DNA from: Ceratotherium simum simum
Lineage: Eukaryota; Chordata; Mammalia; Perissodactyla; Rhinocerotidae
Length of the DNA stretch: 64,000 nt
Assembly (NCBI RefSeq): GCF_000283155.1
Contig: NW_004454178.1
Coordinates: 24,308,099 to 24,372,098 of the forward strand
Reading direction: 5' to 3'
Positions 57,865-64,000 of the stretch are shown piece after piece. The translations under genes were made by a program, and so were the position numbers. Under the pieces are notes generated by a model. That model was not told the origin of the DNA, searched no databases, and saw only the letters and a program-made list of their open reading frames with translations. Within the stretch, counting starts at the first letter, position 1. Every line of letters starts with the position of its first letter.

Positions 57865-58010
57865 AGAACTACCTGGGACTGGGGTTATCTGAAGAGGACC
57901 CTGGAGCACTCAATGTATCATCAAATGGGTCTGAACTTGGAGAAAATTCCACGATTCAGGACTTACTGAGGAGGCAGAGAAAATCAAGGTCTTTCATGAA
58001 TAAAGCTTGA
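57865..58010 (+). CDS. Candidate terminal coding exon of unrecognised gene
   Basis: A textbook acceptor (about 28 bases with a long pyrimidine tract ending 'ccctccatctgcag', 57864) precedes 48 open codons ending in TGA at 58008-58010. The entry phase leaves two bases to complete a codon begun upstream. The translation is hydrophilic and C-terminal-like: acidic 'GLGLSEEDPGAL', then 'IQDLLRRQRKSRSFMNKA'. An AATAAA overlaps the last codons (57999-58004) and others follow at 58680-58685 and beyond, so a 3' UTR is plausible. It does not join directly in phase with the exon at 32785-33014. No family recognised. Alternatives are a chance frame after a fortuitous acceptor, or the last exon of a long non-coding RNA. 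Confidence 0.35.
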
Positions 58011-59370
58011 ACTTCAGATAAATCTGCAGTGGTTTAATGCACCTCTGCAAGAGGGCAAAAATTCTGTCAAAAAAAGATCACTCACTGTGTACTTTTTCCA
58101 AAAGTGTGGAGAAAATATCTTCAGAAAAGCTTAGTTCATTCAAACTTGCAAAACAGCCATGATGTCACTACAGATTTAAGTACAAATTGAAAATTTGGAA
58201 CAAAATTAAGGAAAGTTTTGCAAATTTCTCTGGAAAAGTTCAAGAGTGATTTTCCTTTTTCAACAGTATGGTCTTCTTCCTTCCCTCCTCCTTTCTATCA
58301 CCATCATCATCACCATCATCATAGTCATCCTCATCATCATCATCGTGTTGGGTGGACAATTTAGGATCACAGCTAAATGGACATCAACATAACTGTATCA
58401 ATTGTTACTGATTTAACACATGTTAATTTTTATTGATATTTTATTTATTTAGTGTGCTGTACTTTTTGTTTTATTTTAGTGATCATAATTTTTAAAAAAA
58501 ACATATTTATAGGACTGCCGTTGGTTCAGTGGTAATATAGCTCTTCCAATTTTCTACATAGAGTCTACCATTTCATAATCAATGATTCTCCAATGATTAG
58601 TGTTTTAAGAAACCTAATCCTTTCATTATGGAAAGAACCATTGTACATGCAAATGGTATCATAAAATGCTTTTAAGTCAAATAAATGTATGGCTTATGAC
58701 TATGAACAACTTTAAATACTTTGTCGAGAAACTACTTAAGAAAATGCATATTTCATTAAGAGACATGTTAGACAATGAGGAAAAATGTTAATATTCTAAA
58801 AGTAATATATTTAGCAGTCACCTCTTAATTTGTAATATATGGCTATATCGCCCGGAGACATTTTGATAGTTAATAAATAAGATTAGCAAATTCAGGGATG
58901 CTTTAGTTTCTAAAAATTTTACCATTTGTATGAAGCATTCACACAGTAGAAGAATAGATCTATTATTCCAAGACTAATATCCATTTTTCTTGTAAAACAT
59001 TCACCAGATTTGTATAAGTTTGGATTGGAATTAAAAGGCATAATTTGAACCACAATTTTGTACTTATTGTAAGAAAGAATAAATTATGTATAAAATATTT
59101 TTAACCTAAAGCATAACAAAATTCTTTTGTTATTACTCAATGATGAGGTGTGAAATACATGGTTTTACATGGGTTAGAATTTGGATTATTCGTAGGTTTT
59201 CATTTAATGGTGTTCGTGTAAATTAGATAGAAAGGCAGGACCATCAAAGAAAGTTCGTGATCAGTCTAAGGAAGGGAGTAATTCTTGATCATCCTGTGCT
59301 GACAGGTAGTTTTCACTTAAAACAACAACAAACATTAAAACCATGTTAATATTTGGACATATTCTGATAA
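58011..59370. other. AT-rich DNA, possible 3' UTR at its left end
   Basis: No repeat recognised apart from an (ATC)n at 58301-58345. Several AATAAA hexamers occur (for example 58680-58685), as expected in AT-rich DNA. If the preceding exon is real, the first part would be its 3' UTR. Confidence 0.4.
58301..58345. repeat. (ATC)n / (CAT)n microsatellite
   Basis: Imperfect ATC trinucleotide units, about 15, with CAC and AGT interruptions. Confidence 0.9.
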
Positions 59371-59374
59371 CAAT

Positions 59375-59655
59375 AATAGCTAGCACTTATATAGAGTGTA
59401 CACCAAGGATAGTGCTAAGTATGCTATGTACATTAATTCATGTAATCCTCACTTCAACTTCACAAAGTAGGTACACCTCCATCATCATCATTATCACCAC
59501 CACCACCACCACCATCATCATCATCTTCCTCATTGCTGTTTTAAAGGTAAGGAAACCCATGAACACAGAATTTAAGTAATTTACCCAAGATTAGCCATCA
59601 ACATGAAGGAGCTTGATGTAAACCCAGGCGTTCTGGCTGCCTAGTCTGTGCTTTT
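59375..59655 (-). mobile_element. MIR SINE, minus strand, with internal microsatellite
   Basis: 'aatagctagcacttatatag', 'cattaattcatgtaatcctc' and, after the simple repeat, 'aaaggtaaggaaacccatg', 'aatttacccaagattagcc' are the reversed MIR in order. A run of ATC and ACC units at about 59477-59525 sits exactly where MIR normally has its short 'attattatcc' segment. Confidence 0.85.
59477..59525. repeat. (ATC)n-(ACC)n microsatellite inside MIR
   Basis: About 16 trinucleotide units, ATC to ACC to ATC, on the plus strand, expanded from the ATT-rich part of the host MIR. Confidence 0.9.
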
Positions 59656-59659
59656 AGTG

Positions 59660-60610
59660 GCTACTTCACTCGACCTTTTGCAGGTGGAGCACATTGATGT
59701 GAGCATCTTTGTTTCCTAGCATCCCTCTAGTGTTGGTTTGTACTCACAGACCTGGGAAAATGGTGGCCATGCTTATGTAGCACTGTCTGTAGACATCATA
59801 GTGTCTACTATTGATGATCTTGAGCATTTTACTTCCTAAGACAGACTATATCACTAATCACACATTTGAGTTTAAGAAAATATAATTTCACCCTGAAATG
59901 TTGGAGGGGTATTTTGGGTAGTCTGCACTAAATACTTTCTGCCAAATGAGACATTCACTCATTGGTGAGTGTTTGTTTCCATTTATGTTTTCAAATTACA
60001 GGGTTTCATTTAACCATGAGACCATTCGCTAATGTGTGGTTCAATTTTAAATTAAGCCTGCTAAAATAGACACTAGAATTGGATTGGCCACAAGTATTTC
60101 AAAAGTATTGTTTCCTTTCTTTTGTTTTTAGTTTATTTTTGGATAGGAACGTAGAAAAGTGAGTGACAGGTCAAAGTATCATTTCCTTCTAAATATCACT
60201 TCTTTTTCTGTTCTCTCTTTTTTTAATGTGTGTGTAGGGCTTGTTTAGTTACCTTATTTATTTATTTTATTTACCCAAACATTATGTGTATTCATTTATT
60301 ATTCTTTTCTTTTTCAAAAGAATGTTTTCAAATGCTCACATCATTCTGATGTTCAAGTCAATTCTTACTTCTCTTATACTTAAAGGCAGACAATTGTCAG
60401 TCCACAATTCTTTTGTCAGAGTTTAAACTAAGTGTTATAGGTTTTATCAGTAAAATTAGCATTACTAAGGCCAGCTCAAAGGATAGCAGGACTATTAAAG
60501 GAATTTACCAAAACACTGTCTAATGTTTTGAAGCTCTTAACATATTTTTACGTGTCTTTCCAATTTGTAAATCTCCAGTCCACAAAAATCTCTAATTCTG
60601 ATTGCCACTA
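59660..60610. other. Unassigned AT-rich DNA
   Basis: No gene or repeat family recognised. The 78-codon frame at 59343-59579 is the MIR/microsatellite translation, and 60241-60426 is a low-complexity hydrophobic frame. Confidence 0.5.
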
Positions 60611-60614
60611 AAAT

Positions 60615-60800
60615 TCATATCCCTGAAATAACAATAATAATGACAACAAAAGGCATTTTCTAGATGTCAAGTACTGTTGTAAGCATATTAAAACCATTAA
60701 CTCACAATAATTCCATGAGGAATCATTATTTTCGGAAGCACAGAATGGTTAAGTAACTTGCTCAGGTCACATTGCTAATAATGATAGATCACAGAGACAT
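60615..60800 (-). mobile_element. MIR SINE, minus strand
   Basis: 'aacaataataatgacaac', 'tagatgtcaagtactgttg', 'aactcacaataattccatg', 'ggttaagtaacttgctcagg' and 'cacattgctaataatg' in reversed MIR order. A second, short MIR-like start may follow at 60815-60860. Confidence 0.75.
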
Positions 60801-60869
60801 AAAAATATTTTTATCATTATCATTTTATCATCATGCCCTTTATTGAGGACCTTTTATAACTATCCCAAT

Positions 60870-62345
60870 GTTATAATGAAAAGGTCTTGAGAATACTTAT
60901 CTGCTGAATAAAAAGAATCAGTAGCTGAGATTATAGACCCAGAATGGAGAGAGCACAGAGTATGACTGAGGGATGCATACTCCTAGGGAGACAAAAGGAA
61001 TAAGATACAGAGCACAAGTGGAAGGTAAGTCTTTCTGGAGCCAACTCCTCTCTTGTGAATGGGGAGAAGGAAGCAAGGATGTCAGGTTGTGTGCTGTGAT
61101 GCAGATATGATTTGTCGAAGCAGGAAGAAAGTTGAGAGGGTTCTGAGGCTCCAATGGTGCCTCTAAGTTAAAGCCAGGATGGTCTTTCCAAAGTGGAGGG
61201 GCAAAGGAGGTGGGATCAGAGGTGGGAAAATGGTAAAGATTTGAGAGAGCTACCCTAGCCGTCTATAGAATATGAGAAGGGGCTGGCAAAGGCCAAACAG
61301 GCTGGCCAGGCGGTGAGGTCCTGGTTGATCCTGGAGGCCTCCTGATGCTATGCAGAGAGGAGGGAAATCATGATTGGGCTTTGCTGGAAGGCAGAACTAG
61401 AAGGACAAGGACCAGGAAGGAAATAACTTGAGGGTCTGAGTAAGAATATGAATGTGTGACAGCCCAAGATCTGGGTTGGAGATCCCAACAGTGGAGGTGA
61501 GAGGTAAGGGGAACACTTAGATTGGGAGAAGACCAAAGGGTCAACTTCTTGGAAGTTTGGCTGAGTCTCCAACAGGTGGAAGGGGAGTTAGAGAAAAAGA
61601 GAGCTGGAGGGATGGGATATTGTGGTCAGAGATCTCCTAGGGTAAAGGAATTTAAGATTTTAGAAGTGGAGAAATTCGAGAGACAAGACCAAGATATGGC
61701 CCCGAGACCAAATGCCTGAAGTGGAGTGGGAGACCACGCCATTGGCTTGAGGAGCTGAGAGAACAACGGCCATCTAGTCAAACCCAACAGACAGTGAAGT
61801 CATCCAGAATCACGACGAGTCTTGGAGGAAAAAGGGAGACAAGCATCTGGTGTGAATGTTTTCTATGAATATGGAACATTGACTCAAACTGGATAAACAG
61901 CCAAGAAAAGGAAGGGTAGAAAGTGATAGACAAGATGGCAGAATGTTCATACATAAGAGCACACGGGGTAGCCTGAATGTAGCTTTGGGAAGGGAGTCTA
62001 CAGGGAGAAACAAGATTGCAATAAGCAAAGGAGAGGAGTAGGGCCCATTAAGCAGAGCTGTACCCTGAGTGGAGGAGTCAGAGTTCCTAGACGATTGGCG
62101 AAGAGTGAGGAAGAATGGAGAGCGGTGAATCCAAGACATTATCAAGCCTGCAGCATGTAATGGCAGGGCTGTTGTACCAGCGAGACTTACAGAGTCGTGA
62201 GTAATGGAAAGTGTGTTACGGTTGTCAAAATAAGTGAATAAAATACATTTTATGGGGTGTTATTTTTAGCTTTATAAGGCCAGATGTTCCAGCTGTACTT
62301 TGCCTTATGTGGCTCTATTTCCTAGAAGCGTCATTGTCTCCGTTT
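60870..62345. other. Unassigned purine-rich DNA
   Basis: G/A-rich sequence with some character of reversed L2 or L1 internal sequence ('gggctggcaaaggccaaac', 'gagatctcctagggtaaagg'), not enough to assign. Frames on both strands at 60918-62145 are unsupported. Confidence 0.4.
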
Positions 62346-62359
62346 TCCTTATAGTCTGG

Positions 62360-62628
62360 AAATACCAAGTTTGGCCTTTGCTATCAAGAGTCAGCTCTCC
62401 TATAACCTCATTTATTTGAACCCTGGAAAAGAAAATAGAGGGAACACAATAGGCTTCTGGGCAGCCAAAATAGATGTCACGAAGCCCAGCGACTTTACCC
62501 CCCGGACATCAGTCACAGCTCATTTGAATTTAAGGCAAAACTTCAACAAAGATCAATTGTTGGGGTTCCTAAGCCAGAGCAGCATTGCAGGTTCTGCTGC
62601 TAAGTACTCAAGGGCAGAGAGGGAATAA
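62360..62628 (+). other. Weak candidate exon
   Basis: An acceptor-like 'gtctccgttttccttatag' (ending near 62355) leads into about 90 open codons to a TAA at 62626-62628. The translation is protein-like in places ('TIGFWAAKIDVTKPSDFTPR', 'TSVTAHLNLRQNFNKDQLLG'). Three CpGs lie at 62478-62504. No donor of good quality before the stop and no recognised family. Confidence 0.2.
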
Positions 62629-62629
62629 T

Positions 62630-64000
62630 AAATCGAAAGGATGGTGGCGCCAAGGGAGGATGCAGGGGAAGCATGAGAGGGACAGCTGAGGAAGGACAGG
62701 AAAGCAAGGAAGTGAAGTACATGCAGTTTGTGGCCCTGACTCTGTTCGTGCTCTGCAGAAGTCTATTATAATCAACAGCCCACTTCATCTGAATTGGAGG
62801 CCTCTGAGGAATGGCCCCTGGAGCCTCCAAGCCCACTCCTCCCTCCTTGGCTGTCAGCTTCCTTGAGTGCCCTTGGGTCCCTCCCACAAACGCCAGGAAT
62901 TTGGGCCACCACCTTACAGCTGCCACCTTGCAGTCTTCCCACCTCCTGAACCAGCTGCAAACTCAGAGGACCTTTTCTTTTCAAGGGTTCTTACCAAGGT
63001 TTTGGACCAGAAAAAAAAAGAGAGAGTGACAAAATAGATATATGGGGAAGCTTCAAAGACCAAGAAATTCTCCAAATAGTCATTTTCTGATCAATAAATA
63101 TTTGTTGGGTAAATTAATGATCTGTTTAGGATGAGTTCAGACTTCAGCCAGCTCCCATAAGCCCTCCCCTGAGCCAGCGGTCCCAGCCGTCCCCTGAAAG
63201 TCAAGGTGTTTTATTTCTATCAGATGCTTTTGGACATTTGGGACAGGGGAACAGATTCTCAGCTGAAGCAGAGACTCCTGAAATAAGGCTGGGGGCTCGG
63301 GGACGCCACCACACGTGTACATTCCACTGGGTGCCCCTCCCCTTTGGCTCCTCCCTCAGGACCTTTCTCCAGCCCACAGTCCTGAAGACTCCTTTATGGT
63401 GGCAGATCAGTAGATCTCTGAACTGGCTTCTAAGTTAAGAGAATAGTTTTCTGACCCAGAGAATTCCTAGTGAGTCTCCTGACTGGGTCCATTTTAGTTA
63501 TTCCCCGGTATTAAGAAATCGAATAATTGTTAAATGTATTTTAGGAAAATAATGTATAAAACTATTAGCATTTTACAAGTAGTGTTGGTTAATGGCGTGG
63601 TCTTCGGTTGTGGACAGTTGACTCCTGTGGCCCCCAGTGTCCTAGTTCCGTGCAGAATGGATGGACAGTGACGTCATTCACAGCGGCTTTCTCCCTCCAT
63701 CTCAAACCACTCAGGGTTTTCAGTTGCTGCCATCACTTCTCCTCACTGAGTAGAGAGCTGCATGTGTGGTGACAAAGTGATTCCGTGGAGTGTGAGAATG
63801 AATTCCTGTCTTGAAATAACTTAAAATCTGGCTAGAGAGACAGGGTAGAATCTTCTGAGGGATACGCTCTCTAGGAGTGCAGAGAATGACTTCAAACACT
63901 GATAAAACCTTCCCTTTAGTTCAACTCCCCAGTCGTTCAGTGCACAAATCTTGATTCAGCACCAATCATGTGCCAGATGCAAGCGAAATACTAGAGATAC
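62630..64000. other. Unassigned DNA to window end
   Basis: Nothing recognised. Overlapping frames at 62600-63029 and 63137-63438 are GC-driven and unsupported. The last bases ('gattcagcaccaatcatgtgccagatgc') look like the beginning of a reversed L2 or MIR tail cut by the window edge. Confidence 0.45.

Overview
The window is mammalian genomic DNA, almost certainly from a perissodactyl and most likely an equid. The diagnostic evidence is five copies of the ERE family (tRNA-derived equine repetitive element SINEs). A sixth short retroposon resembles the one I remember as SINE2-1_EC, and a relatively young L1 has a perissodactyl-type 3' end. Most of the sequence is AT-rich and intronic or intergenic in character. 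No prokaryotic, viral or CRISPR system is present, and no complete protein-coding gene can be read.

Layout. 1-6.3 kb: largely unassigned DNA with L2 and MIR remnants, a pyrimidine microsatellite and a CpG-enriched patch at 4.56-5.04 kb. 6.3-17.3 kb: a nested stack of minus-strand L1 elements. An old L1 is split by a 281-bp L1 3' fragment and by a nearly full-length younger L1 (about 6886-12774), whose ORF2 is broken and contains a 745-base assembly gap. The outer L1 also carries a hAT transposon with an intact 8-bp target duplication. 17.3-24.3 kb: mostly unassigned, with one SINE, L1 and L2 fragments, and two minus-strand open stretches that might be exons. 24.3-32.6 kb: degraded plus-strand L1 fragments, two ERE insertions and a MER5A-like element. 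32.8-33.0 kb: the best candidate coding exon. 33.8-39.6 kb: L2, a MaLR-like LTR, a HAL1-like or L1 element hit by two EREs, and a further L1 3' end. One of these EREs contains a foreign segment that matches a site 0.9 kb downstream perfectly over 47 bases. 39.6-48.7 kb: L2 and MIR remnants. 48.7-49.5 kb: a (TTTTA)n tail and an L1 with twin-priming inversion architecture. 49.5-64 kb: MIRs, one ERE with a perfect 15-bp target duplication, simple repeats, and two or three weak candidate exons, including a possible terminal exon at 57.87 kb.

The window is therefore best described as transposon-layered mammalian non-coding DNA, possibly crossed by introns of one or more genes I cannot name. The candidate exons rest only on open frame, splice-site fit and, for one of them, local CpG retention. 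Repeat names come from memory of consensus sequences and were not checked with RepeatMasker.
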